The translations under genes were made by a program, and so were the position numbers. The notes beneath the pieces are model-generated. The model was not told where the DNA came from. It did no database searches and saw only the letters and a list, made by a program, of their open reading frames with translations. From Linum tenue (Eukaryota; Streptophyta; Magnoliopsida; Malpighiales; Linaceae): a DNA stretch of 64,000 nucleotides. The stretch spans positions 15,872,001 to 15,936,000 of the forward strand of contig CAMGYJ010000011.1 in NCBI GenBank assembly GCA_946122785.1. Reading direction: 5' to 3'. Shown piece by piece: positions 24,761 through 35,676 of this stretch; the first letter of the stretch is position 1; each line of letters opens with the position of its first letter.

Positions 24761-25678
24761 ATTGCCCCCCAGTTAGGTGCTCAAGTTTTGGATTCCTTGA
24801 GCGCCTAACTATTAGGCTTTTACTCTCTCTCTTCCAACTTTCATCGCGACAGCTGCTTGCCCCCCCCCCCCCCCCTTTTTGCTGTGACTGACGCCCTTTT
24901 TGGACAGGCGTTTCAATCCTACTAAAACGCATAGGCGCCCCTAGCGTGCCACAGGCGTCCCTGACTCAGGTGCCCTCAATCATTAGTATTCGGCTAACTT
25001 TTTTCCCGGGCTCCTACGCGGCCATACAACTTTCGATTTCCCTCCTCGGGGCGCCTAAAATCCAACCCTCTTGTTTCTTAGCCGGCGCCTTCTCTTCGCT
25101 CCCGTGCGCACCGAGTTAGCGCTCTATTTAAGACCTCTTCCTTGGGGCGCCTAAAATCCGTCCCTTTTGTTTCTTAGCAGACGCCTTTTCTTCCCCTGGC
25201 GCATCAATTTCAAGCCACCTTCAAGACCTCCCTTGCTTAGTCGTGCGCCCTAGCCGCCCTTAGCATATGACAACCGTCTCATCGCTCCCCCACTCGTCGT
25301 GCGCCCTAGCCGTCCTTCGGACATAACAAAAGCGCTTCGTCGCTCTTCCTCGACTCAAAGCGCCTCGCCTCCTTGATTTGTCGAAGGCGCCTCGGTTTTC
25401 CTGCTGCTCGGCGCCTTGTGCCCTAGCCGCCTACTACCCCCCTGGCCGCCTCTCACTCTCTCCTGCCCCCCTTCACAACCGCTGGTGTGGGATTCCCAAC
25501 GTCGCGGTTGTGAATTAGTCACGTGGCAGCCGGCACGATATTCGAGGCGCTCCGGTTTTCTTTAAATGTAAGTTGCTTGTTGGCATTGTTTTTCATTCGC
25601 CCCCAATTGCCTTCTCACTCTAGTTTCTCTCTCTACTGTGCCTCTCTTCTGCTTTAGCGTTCTATCACACTTGCCGCG
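24761..25678. other. non-coding 3' region of the gypsy element
   Basis: This GC-rich DNA lies between the polypurine tract and the antisense ORF. It contains a run of 16 C (24860-24875) and repeated phrases built on GGGGCGCCTAAAATCC (about 25043 and 25145) and on GTGCGCCCTAGCCG (25243, 25301). No ORF with homology was found. Confidence 0.55.
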
Positions 25679-28166
25679 ATGTCTCTCCCAGCCGATGCTG
25701 CCGCCGCCGCCGCCGCGGGCTCTTCTCAGAATCAAGGCGGCCCCTCCAAAACCGGTAAGCCGTTTTTTTTTTGTGAATGTTTGTGAATTCTTGCGATGGA
25801 GGCGCCTCTTACTACTCCAACGGTTGTGGGCCTACTTGACTTGTTTTAGTGGAGGCGCCCGCATTGTCACCCATACCGACGCCTTCATTGAACTACGACG
25901 TGCCGGAAGATGGGCATACAAGATGACCACTTGGGAAGGCACCTGGCCGCCGGAGTATGCGCCCTGGGAGACAACATGTTTGCCGACAAATGTGGCAGGG
26001 CCCGAGCATAACTCCACCATCTCGGCGCCTTGGATGAAAAGCTTGATCGATGGGCTCGGGCTCCCGCGCACATGGACGTATGCGCCTCCATCGCCTATGG
26101 CCAGGGTAGGGTTGTGCGGGCCCAGCTGGTTGGGTATCTACCAGGAGTATTTCCGGTTCGGGCTCCGGTTTCCTATAGATCCCATATTGGAGGGTATTCT
26201 GGATTACTGCGAGTGCACGATCGGGCGCCTATCTCCATCCGTAATACTGATTGTTGTGCTCTTCAAGCTGAAGTGCCGAATTCACCACGTGCGCCCGACC
26301 TTCAACTTGTTTTGTCACTTTTTCTCGGTGACGCCCCGGGACAACTGTCTGTCCTTGAAGCGGCGGAAAAAACTGCGCGCCCATTTCGTGACGAAATGCC
26401 CTAAATTGGGGCGTACATGGTTCACGGGCTTCTTCTTTATGAAGGCGCATAGGGATTACTTCTTTGAAAGTGGAGGCGCCTTTAGGACTGACTGGGAGCT
26501 TGGTACTGAGGTTCGCTTCAACGCTGCGGTTGTTCTAAGCCGAGAAGAGCGAGATGGGGCCGCACTAATAAGCGCCTCACCTGTAAATTTGCGCCCAACT
26601 AGTGCACGGGCGCCTATTTTAGAGAAATATTATGCAGATGGTGTGTTGAGTGCTTTTTTTGTTTGTTGCATCCTCTTTTGGGCACCTTAGCTAACCATTG
26701 ATTTTGTTTACAGGTGCAAAATTTGGCCGCATTGCTGACTTGATTAAGAGTCGTTACGAGAGGATGACTCTGCAGGAGCCTCAACAAAGAGGGTCCAACC
26801 CTGGGGAGTCGTCTCCTGCCTCGGTCTCCACGCCGCAACCGTTGGCGGCGCCTACGGATAAAGGGAAGGGAAAGGCGCCCGGGGAGAAGCCCACTAGGGC
26901 TTCAAGCGAGGCGTCCACACCGTCAGGCGCGGATGTCAATGAAGACCGCGTTGTGGTCGAGGATTTGGATGATCAAGAGGATGAAGTGCCCTTGATCACT
27001 CGTGGGAAGAGGGCAGGCGCCCAACTGACCCAGCAAGCAAAGCGGCATAGAGCCAACGAAGGAGAGGAAGGCGCCCCGACTCTAGGCGATGCCCACCCTC
27101 AACGCTATGCCATCGTGGAGGGGCGCCTACTGGGGCCCGATGGGAAGCCACCCATGTTTCAGCCCAGGCGCACTGAGATGGGGCGTGTTGCCTTGTCTTG
27201 TTCTCCACGAGCGGCAGTGGATCGTGGATGCGCAATGGGCCTGGTTCTCTCAGCTTCCCAACTTCTACAGGTGCCTTCCGAGATCTCGGAGGATCATCCA
27301 TGGGCTGAAGTCGCCCGAATGGGAACCAAGGTCTGCTCATTCGCCCCTTTGCTTGACTTACACATTTTTCACTTGCACATTTTTTTTTTTTTTGCAACGT
27401 ATACATTGTTCACTTGCTTGGGCGTCTTATGTTTGTGCAGATGCTCCTTCTTGCCGAGGCAGGCTCCCGGAAGACAGACCTTGCGGTTGAGGAGTGCCGC
27501 GAGGCCCGGGCGTCCTTGTCCTCCATGAAGGACAATCTTGACACCGTTACCATGCGCCGCGAGCAACTTGTGAAAGAGTGTGAGAAGGCGCAACTGGAGG
27601 CGGCCAAGCAAATTTCGACGCTCCAAAGCATGCAGGAGGAGGAGCGCCGCCAACGGGACGCCGACTTTGCAACCCGCATGGAAGAGGAGCGCCGAGAGTT
27701 TAAGCAAAGGTTGGGCGCCTTGACTGCTGAGAAGGAGGCCCTTACACGAGATCTGGGCGTCCGTGATGCCGAACTTGCTGCTTTGAAAGAGGAGAGAGGC
27801 TCCCTTCAGGACGAGGTAAAGGCGGCCGCCTACCGCCGCAGGGATTACAAGAAGGCTCTGAGGAGTGCGCGGGAGGAAAAAAGGTCTCTTAAGGCGTCTC
27901 TTAAGAATTTTCCCAATTCCGAGGCAGGGCAAGACCTGATTGCCAAGGCGTCCCTCGATAGTTTGGTGCTTGTCAAGAGGAAGCTTGATCAGGAGTACCC
28001 CGACATCACCGTCAACTTCCCTGACCTCGTGAACTTTGTTATTGAGGAGATGCAGAAGGATCAAGAAGAGGCGGCTGAGGACGGTTCGGCGCCTGCGGGA
28101 GAGGGAGGGGCGCCTTCGCCACAAGAGAGTGATTCGTCCATGGGAGATTCTTCGGAGGCCGAGTAG
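25679..28166 (+). pseudogene. antisense extra ORF of the gypsy element (Transposase_28-like plus coiled coil)
   Basis: It is encoded against the direction of pol. Probable exons: 25679-25754, 25850-26640, 26714-27330, 27441-28166, all GT-AG. The ATG exon reads MSLPADAAAAAAAG. Exon 2 holds the 'putative gypsy type transposon' (Transposase_28) signature, with YQEYFRFGLRFPIDP followed by a conserved histidine/proline-rich stretch. Exon 3 is a charged linker containing a basic GKRAGAQLTQQAKRHR patch. Exon 4 is a 242-residue coiled coil ending in an acidic tail. Exons 2-4 join in phase, but exon 1 supplies one base where two are needed. Either the donor is different or a frameshift has occurred, so I call it a pseudogene. 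Its function is unknown. Similar proteins are annotated in plant genomes as stray genes. Confidence 0.65.
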
Positions 28167-28492
28167 TGAGGGCACGCCTCTTTTGTGATATGTACTATTG
28201 TTTTCCTTGAATGCTTGTCGATGTGCATTGCTTTTTTCATAAACGTTTGCTTGGGCGTGTGCCTTTTATGCCTTGTCAACTTTTTGCCCTCCTTTGGACG
28301 CTTATTGTGCTTTCAAGACTCTTTTTAGGGCGCATTATCTTTCAGGGCGCATTATTTATCGCACTAATTGTTTCTCGCAACTTTTACGGACATTTTCCAA
28401 GTCCTTCCTCGGGCGCGTTACGTAATTGGGGCGCTTTACTTTCATGGGCGCGTATTCATGAGCGCTTTCAAATGGTGGATTTTCATGCTTTT

Positions 28493-28580
28493 GGGCACAT
28501 ATTTATGGGTGCTTTACTAAGTGGGCGCAAATTCCTTCGGGCGCATTCGTTTCGGGCACATATTTATGGGTGCTTTACGA
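28493..28580 (+). repeat. direct repeat, 25-bp unit, in the gypsy 3' region
   Basis: GGGCACATATTTATGGGTGC followed by TTTAC occurs at about 28493 and again at about 28555, separated by GGGCGC-rich text. The surrounding 28290-28610 is a patchwork of GGGCGCATTA-like phrases. It is non-coding. Confidence 0.7.
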
Positions 28581-28739
28581 TCGTGGGCGCATGAGTTGAA
28601 AGGGAATCATTCTAGGGAGCTTTTTCATAAACACAGACAGAGGCGCCTTAACACGACGAGCGCTTTGATTACACGACACAAGGCGCTGAACACAACAAGC
28701 GCTTTTGGTTACACAGCACTACAAACTTACTCCCGCAGG

Positions 28740-31256
28740 CGTTCCCCTTTTGCTTCTCACACTGCAGCCTCCTTGCCCCCCAGTTGGGCGCAATACGCAC
28801 GCATGTTCTGCGCGTTCCAAGTTCTCTTCACCGGCCTCCGTAATGGTCGCCAAGGGCTCTGCCTCCACCCATTTCGAAAAGTAGTCAATGGCGACAATCA
28901 AATACTTCAGTTGTCCGGGCGCCTTTGGAAAAGGACCTAGAAGGTCCATACCCCAATGAGCAAAAGGCCAGCCGCCCGTGTTACCCTGCATTGGGGCAGC
29001 GGGTATATGAATGTCGTTAGCATGGATCTGACACTAGTGACAGGCGCCCGTGTGGGCCTTGGCATCTTTTCGCATTGTTGGCCAATAGTATCCCTGACGA
29101 AGCAACGTTTTCTCCAAACTACGAGCGCCAGCATGCATTCCGCAAGTACCGCTGTGGACTTCTTCCAGTGCCGCCCGACCTTCTTCCTTGCTTAAACACC
29201 TCAAATATGTTCCTGAATGGGATCTCTTGTACAGGCGCCCCTCAATTATGGAGCACCGAGCCGCCTTGCGCCTAAGCCTCCATGCCTCCTTCGGGTCCTC
29301 TGGGACTGTACCAGCCATCAGGTATGCCAGGATGGGCGCCATCCAACCGTCAGTTTCCATAGAATCCCCCACGGTTGCTACCACGTACTCCTGTGGAACC
29401 TCCTTTGTGACGATAACCTTCCTATCCTCAGCGAAGTCTAAAGCCGTGGCCAATTTTGACAGTGCATCTGCATGGGCGTTTTCTTCTCTTGGGATGTGCA
29501 CGAAGTCCAGTTCTCTGAACCAGGCGCCTTCTCTTCTGACTGCCTGGACATAGGCTTCTAAGGCTTCCTCTTTCACGTCGAACGCCCCATTGAGCTGGTT
29601 GACCACAAGGGCTGAATCGGACTTAACACTGACATGTTGGGCGCCCAATTCTCGTGCCATACGGAGCCCTGCCACGACCGCTGCATACTCGGCTGCGTTG
29701 TTGGTTTTAAGTTATGAAAACCGCAGAGCAATCTCATGCATGACCCCGCTTGGGCTAATAATTACTATTTCTGCCCCGGCGCCCATGCGGCTCGCCGCCC
29801 CGTCAACTTGAACTTGCCACGTTTCCTGGTCGACCCCTTCAGTCTCCACTATTCCCTCCGCCACAAAATCGGCAATCACCTGAGCTTTGATGGCAGGTCG
29901 AGGCGCGTACCTAATGTCAAACTCGCTTAGCTGCACGGCCCACTTAACGAGGCGCCCAGCCACATCCATGGAGCCCAAGGTAGCCTTGAGAGGTAAATTG
30001 GTGAGCACAACGATAGCATGCGCCTGGAAATACGGGCGTAACTTGGTAGCGGCGGTCACAACTGCCAAGGCGGCCTTTTCGATAGGTGCATACCGTTTTT
30101 CATGCGGGCCCATCGTCTTACTCACATAGTACACCGGCCTCTCTTCTCCCGTAGGCGCCTCTCTTGACACTAATACCGCGCTAACCGCCACGTCCGAGAC
30201 CGCAATGTATAAATACAGGACCTCCACTGCTTTGGGTGCCGTCATGACCGTGGGCGCCGCTAGTAGGCGCTTCAGGTCTTCGAACGCCTCGCTACACGCC
30301 TCGTCCCATTGGAAGCGAACTGCCTTCTTGAGGACCCTGAAGAAGGGGGCCGCCTTGTCGGCCGACCTTGGTATGAAGCGCCCCAGGGCTGCAAGTCGCC
30401 CCGCTAGGCCTTGTACCTCCTTAGGCGTCCTTGGCGGTGCGAGTCTGATGATGGCCTCTACTTGCTTCGGGTTTGCTTCAATCCCTCTCTTAGTGATCAT
30501 GAAGCCCAAAAACTTGCCTGCCTCCGCGCCGAAGACGCATTTCAGGGGGTTGAGCCGAAGATTGTGAAGGCGCATGGTTTCAAAAGTCTCCCTCAAATCA
30601 CCTAGGTGATCTCCCCGACTGTGGCTCTTGACTATCAAATCGTCCACATATGCCTCCACATTCCGCCCAATCTGTCGTTGGAAGATCGTATTCACCATGC
30701 GTTGATACGTGGCGCCCGCATTCTTTAGTCCAAATGCCATGACCCTATAGCAAAAGTTCCCAAAGGGCGTCATGAATGCGGTCTTCAACCGATCTTCTTC
30801 AGCCATGGGGATCTGATGGTACCCGGAAAACATGTCGAGGAAACTAAGCATCTCGTGATAAGCCGTGGCGTCCACTAGCAGGTCGATGCGGGGCATCGGG
30901 TATGCGTCCGTCTGGCACGCCTTGTTGAGACTTGTGAAATCCACACACATCCTCCAGTCTCCTGCCGGCTTGGGGACAAACACCACATTGGATAACCACG
31001 TAACATAGGCTGCCTCCTCGACGAACCCCGCGTCTAGGAGCTTATCCACTTCCACCCTAAGCATGGCCTCCTTCTCTTGAGAAAGATTCCTTCTCTTTTG
31101 CTGAACCGGCTTCCTCCCTTCCTCTACCGCCAACCTATGCACAGCCGTTTCAGGCGCTACCCCGTGCATTTCTTTAGCACTCCAAGCGAACAACTCAGCA
31201 AACTCCCTCAACAAAGCAACCAACTTCTCAACCATTTCTTTAGTAATTCTTGTGTT
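28740..31256 (-). pseudogene. gypsy pol remnant (RT, RNase H, partial integrase)
   Basis: The reading frame on the minus strand opens at the truncation near 31256. The reverse transcriptase is well preserved (VVFVPKPAGDWRMCVDFTSL, MDLLG-type downstream motifs, and YVDDLIVKS as the catalytic loop), followed by a gypsy RNase H and then a second RNase H-like domain (VSVKSDSALVVNQLNG, ENAHADALSKLA) typical of Tat elements. An in-frame TAA interrupts the frame at 29712-29714 and a TAG replaces the residue after CH in the integrase zinc finger near 29031. Integrase then reads HWGMDLLGPFPKAPGQL and IVAIDYFSKWVEAEP before homology ends near 28790, so two of its three acidic catalytic residues are gone. 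Confidence 0.85.
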
Positions 31257-31489
31257 TTAACTTTTAACGTAACATAATCAATTACCAATTTTTTTCCTCC
31301 TTTTCAAAAGTAACATATAACAACATATATTAGAATCGGGAGAACAAAGAATTACACGTTCCATGAAAATGTCAAAGAAAACTAGAACACAAGAAATGAT
31401 ATAAAAAATTTAACTCATGTTTGCACATTAATTGAACGTTTATATTATTCATTTATTGTTAATTATAATGTATAATAGTTAAATTTGAG
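31257..31489. other. AT-rich junction beyond the truncated gypsy element
   Basis: There is an abrupt change from about 55% GC to strongly AT-rich DNA at 31256. No target duplication, LTR or gag remnant is visible. Confidence 0.5.
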
Positions 31490-31990
31490 GGCAACCTTGG
31501 AATATTAAAAGTGCATGAGGGTATATGGGTAAAATCTCATCAAGGATTTATGCCATATTCCAAATCCCACATCAACATGTGGGATTTATAAGTCCGCGGG
31601 GTCCACGGATTTGGACCCTTAAAATCTGTGGGCCCCACAGATTTGGTCTCCAAAAAAGGTTCAAGCAAACAACGTATTGTACCTAAATCCTTGATAGTTG
31701 GTTTTTTGGTACCAAATCCTTGAAGCAAACGACCCCTAAATGATGGACTTAAAAGTCCATGATCAATTCCCACCTACTAAAGAAGTGGAACTTTCAAGTC
31801 CGTGTGGGGTTCATGGATTTGGACCCTTAAAGTTTGTGGGACCCACGGATTTGTTGCCCCTAAATACATGAGGCAAACAATGGTTTTTGGACAAAGTCCA
31901 TGATAAATCCAAATCCATCATCAAATCCATCAAACAAACAACTCCAGAGAAGAAACGGAAGAAGGGAAGAGATGAGTGATGAGAAGTTAT
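31490..31990. repeat. palindrome-rich repeat with two diverged units
   Basis: A 60-bp unit containing GGATTTGGACCCTTAAA and then GTGGG-CCCAC appears at about 31588-31648 and again at about 31797-31855. Within or beside the units are a perfect 10-bp stem (AATCCCACAT-CAAC-ATGTGGGATT, near 31560) and a perfect palindrome (AATCTGTGGG-C-CCCACAGATT, near 31625). The phrase GCAAACGACCCCTAAA near 31725 resembles the ends of small PIF/Harbinger-type elements, but I could not delimit one. Confidence 0.45.
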
Positions 31991-32099
31991 TGATGCAAGA
32001 AATTGGGACGATGTTTGTTGAAAAGTCAAAGACATGTTGCTCTACTATTCTACTACAGCTAATCAAGTCAAGTATAACTCGATATGTGAAGTAGTATAC

Positions 32100-32277
32100 T
32101 GTTATAAACGCGTTGCTACGGATCGAGAAATCGTCGGAATCGATAAAGCAAGAATATGAAAGCGAGAATCGAAAAACACAGACACACGATTTACGTGGTT
32201 CACTAACACGATGTGTGTTAGCTAGTCCACAGACGAAAGAGAACCAATTTCACTATATCGAGCAGATTACAGATTAT
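32100..32277 (-). repeat. copia LTR fragment related to the LTR at 3468-3764
   Basis: On the minus strand this ends ...CGCGTTTATAACA, exactly like the 3' end of the LTR at 3764. It matches that LTR for about 178 bases, including the GTTAGTGAACCACGTAAATC block, with scattered substitutions and small indels. Homology fades at about 32277, so it is a partial LTR. Confidence 0.85.
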
Positions 32278-32926
32278 TAGATTATCAATTACACAAAAAA
32301 TCATTTCAACCTACCATTAACCACATTGCTAATTTATAATCGATTAATGGTATAACATTGACTAAATAAATATCACCACTAATTAGAAATTCAGATTAGT
32401 AATTTCCTCTTTCTCCTTCTACTCACTTACCCGCCCTTGTATCGTTTTATATTTTTAAATTTAAACTTTTTGATCCGGCTTCGATTCCCGTGAAAGTAAT
32501 TCCATTCCGTTCCCAAACATTCCCCTCCCTCCGCCCCTCATCATTCTCCCTCCTGCCCGCCTGTCCCCCTCCCGGCAGAATTTGAAATTATTTTGTGATT
32601 AATAATCGTATTAAGAAAGTTAATCCATTGTTAACCCCTCCCGCCCTCATTAACGGTTCCACGTGTCCCCTTATCCTCCCTTCCACGTCACACTTCCCTG
32701 TCCTCTTCCCCCTCTCTCTAAGGTCTAATCCTTCCCACCTTTTCCCCTTTCTCTCTCCAGACTCTTTTCTGCAGTAGCGAAAGTAAACAAAAGCTTCATC
32801 TCTCTCTCGCTCCCTATTTCTAGGGTTCCCTTTCCCTCTTTACAATTTTCCCCTCCCACCACTGCGCACCACCACCACCACAATTCCGGTCTCACTTGAC
32901 GGCAATCGGAGCCTTTTCCATTTCTG
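32278..32926 (+). promoter_or_regulatory. upstream region and leader of the FRIGIDA-like gene
   Basis: AT-rich DNA passes into a CT-rich leader near 32700. CCACGTGTCC (about 32658) and CCACGTCACA (about 32682) are ACGT-core sites. There is no ORF of note and the transcription start is not fixed. Confidence 0.35.
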
Positions 32927-35676
32927 ATGGGGTCGATTCCTGATCCAGGCGAGGTCACCGCCGACCTAACTCCTCCGCCGCCGAGCTTTGACGACTTCCA
33001 GCGGCAGACTTCTTTCATGACCAGCTGCACTCTCCTCTGGAAGGAGCTCTCCGACCATTTCACTACTCTCGAGCAAAACCTCCAGAAGACGTCCGATGCC
33101 CTGAAGCGCAAAATCCAGGCCCTTGACACCGAGACCAAGGACTCCCTGGCTTCTCTCAAGAAGCGGGAAGTCACAATCGACGGCAGCGTCGAGATCGCCC
33201 TCGAGCGACTCGACGACCGCTGCGAGGCTGCTCTCAGGTCAATTGACTCCGATCTCGGCGAGGTCGACGACGGCGACGGGCTTCTCCTTGCTTTGAAGAC
33301 GTTCTGCTTGAAGATGAGCTCCAGGGAGTTCTTGAGGTTCGTGATCACCAAGAAGAAGGAGCTAGACGCGTTGAGGAGCCAGATTCCGTTGGCGCTGGGT
33401 GAGTGCGTGGATCCTCCTAGGTTTGTGCTGGAGGCTATTTCGGAGGTTTTCCCCGTGGATAGAAGAGGGGAGAGGAGCGAGAAAGGGAATGATTTGGGAT
33501 GGGCTTGTGTTGTGATTCTCGAGAGCTTGATTCTGGTGGTCATGGACCCTGTGATTGGGAAGTCGAGGCTGATGGTTACGCCGACGGTGAAGAAGAGGGC
33601 TAGCGAGATTGCGGAGACGTGGAAGAGGAGCTTGGAGGAACGCGGCGGGATTGAGAATGTTAAGACGCCCGATGTTCATACTTTCTTGCAGCATTTGGTC
33701 ACTTTTGGGATTGTGAGGAAGGAGGACTTTGATTTGTACAGGAAGCTTGTGGTTGGGTCCGCTTGGCGCAAGCAGATGCCAAAGCTTGCTGTCTCTCTTG
33801 GCTTGGGTGGTGAAATGCCTGGTATTATTTTCTTTCCAGCCTTAATTGCCATTTCTATACTTGCTTTCTTAAGCTCTGTGATGGTCAGTTCCTTAATGAA
33901 CTGAGTGTTAATCCATCTGTTGGGAAGTTTTCACTTGGATTCCATCGGCTGCTCTGTTGTTGTTACCTGTTGCTGAAAATGTGAGACAGGCTCGTCGTTG
34001 ATGCTGTTTACCCAAGCCATAATCTAATGATGGGCCTGGAATTTGGGAATTGTGTTTCTTATTGGCACAGGGTAGGATTATTGCTTTTTGATTTCTAGGT
34101 TTAAGTGTTCATGTGAGCATAATGTGGTGAAAGTATGCCCTTTTTCTGACTGATACAGAAAGCTTTGGTTCTTGGAGTTGATCCATGGATATGCAACTTC
34201 TTTGTGTGATTCACTCCAGTGAATGGTTATTGGGATGATTGTTAAAATGTGGTAGCGTTCATTGTTTGCGTCTTCTGGATTGTATTGAGCTGCTCTTTTC
34301 GATTGCAGATATGATCAAAGAACTTATTGGTAGGGGTCAGCAACTCGATGCAGTGCATTTTACTTACGAGGTCGGCCTGGTTGACAAGTTCCCCCCTGCA
34401 CCCTTGTTGAAGGCCTTTTTAAGGGATGCAAAGAAGGCTGCAGCTTCTATAATGGAGGATCCTGATAATCCTGGAAGGGCTACGGTATTTCCCGACACTT
34501 GAATCCTCTTCTAGTTGTTGGTTCTTGTGTCCTTTCCTTTCACTACATTGGTTTTCAGTGATGATTGAAGTCTGAAATCAGTGTACCAACCAGCCAGTAT
34601 AGCAGATTAGCAGCAATATGTTAATACACTTTCAATGCCTCAACTACAAACTCTTTTTGAAGTTTGATTAGTTTAAAAGAGTTTGTAGTTGAGTCATTGA
34701 AAGTGGATTAACATATTGCTGCTAATCTGCTATACTCTGGTCCAATTTGGAGAAGCTTCAAGTACAATACATTTCTTAAATGGTGAAGCATGCATGCTTT
34801 GGTTATAGTACTGCTTTGCCCTCTTTTATCTTTTGTCATGTGATGAGCAGCTGGAACCAACACCACTTTACATAATGTGCTTGGCTAGTGTGACCTGTAA
34901 ATAACACTGCTAGAACTAATTTCTTCCAACCTGGTGTTAAAAGTTCTGTTCCTTGACGATGTTTATTCTTTTGTGTTATTGTTGAATTTTTTTTAATCTT
35001 ATAACTCCATTGGATATTCCCTCTACTGTCTTCTTTTTCACGTCTGCTTCCTCATGGTTCAAGTTTTTCAGTATTTCATGAACAGTTAGTTGGGTTAATT
35101 ATTAATCATCTGCTAATATCATTGATTTCTGACTCCTTTGTATAACCTATTTTGCAGCAACTTGCTATGAGGAACGAACAGTCAGCACTCCGTGCTGTCA
35201 TCAAGTGCATCGAGGAATACAATCTAGAAGCCGAGTTCCCACCAGAGAACCTCAAGAAACGCCTGGAACAGCTGGAGAAGGTGAAGACAGAGAAGAAGAA
35301 GCCAGTTCCAGCTGCCATCCCTGCCAACAAGAGAACTCGTGCTAGCACCGCCGGTCCAATGCCACCAGCCAAGGCCGGGCGTCTGACCAATGCCTACGTA
35401 TCATCTTTCCCCTCGCAGCCGCCAACATTTGTTAGGTCGCCTTCTCACTACCCGCAGTACCCAGCTGCTGGCATCCCAGCATACGCATCTCCGCCGCCAC
35501 CACCAACCGTCTATGGCACTCTGAGCCCACAACCCCCGTACGCTGCGTATTCCCCTGAAGCAGTCCACCACCTGATTCCCGGATCATATACATTGAATTA
35601 CGCGCCACCACAGGCAGCATATGGAGGATACCCGAGTCGGTTCGCTCCAGCTTATCATCAGCAGGCTTACTACTGA
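32927..35676 (+). CDS. FRL4: FRIGIDA-like protein 4 (FRL4)
   Basis: Nuclear protein of the FRIGIDA family. FRIGIDA scaffolds a complex that activates FLC in Arabidopsis; FRL4a/b are distant relatives with poorly defined roles. Exons: 32927-33821, 34309-34484, 35158-35676; phases join and give about 529 aa, close to the Arabidopsis FRL4a length as I remember it. The N-terminus (MGSIPDPGEVTADL) is followed by a coiled coil near 35-80 (LEQNLQKTSDALKRKIQALD). The Frigida domain runs from about 110 to 370, with FVLEAISEVFP, LLVTFGI-like and YEVGLVDKFPPAPLLKAFLR motifs. A lysine-rich segment (KTEKKKPVPAAIPANKRTR) probably localises it to the nucleus. The C-terminus is rich in Pro, Tyr and Ala. Neighbours match the Arabidopsis order XS-FRL4-L18. 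Intron 2 carries a long foldback. Confidence 0.92.
34588..34742. repeat. near-perfect foldback (about 60-bp arms) in FRL4 intron 2
   Basis: The left arm, 34598-34657, and the right arm, 34675-34734, are inverted copies sharing TATAGCAGATTAGCAGCAAT and CTCAACTACAAACTCTTTT. By eye there are two internal mismatches, and a 2-base bulge near the base of the stem where ACCAG/CTGGT continues the pairing. The loop is about 17 bases. I see no clear target duplication. It could be a MITE, a recent inverted duplication, or a precursor of small RNAs. Confidence 0.85.

Larger units (their letters stand above)
24221..31256 (-). mobile_element. Ty3-gypsy retrotransposon, Tat-type, 5'-truncated
   Basis: Read on the minus strand: the pol remnant (31256 to about 28740) comes first, then a long 3' region with an ORF in the opposite sense (25679-28166, plus strand), then a polypurine tract and a 3' LTR (24760-24221). 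A large 3' region carrying an antisense extra ORF is known from Tat-lineage gypsy elements such as Grande and Retand. Gag, protease and the 5' LTR are absent: homology stops near 31256 at AT-rich DNA. Pol has in-frame stops and integrase is cut short, so the copy is dead. The whole element is unusually rich in GGCGCC. Confidence 0.82.

Noticed and set aside
24860..24875. Run of 16 C as a possible functional G-quadruplex
   Set aside because: A single homopolymer in dead gypsy DNA; more likely slippage or an assembly artefact.
27369..28175. 268-codon minus-strand ORF across the gypsy antisense ORF
   Set aside because: Leucine/arginine-rich translation of the reverse complement of a coiled coil; a shadow, and not part of pol.
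32725..33543. 272-codon ORF antisense to FRL4 exon 1
   Set aside because: It is the mirror of a GC-rich coding exon. It has no recognisable domain, and the plus strand encodes a clear FRIGIDA-family protein.
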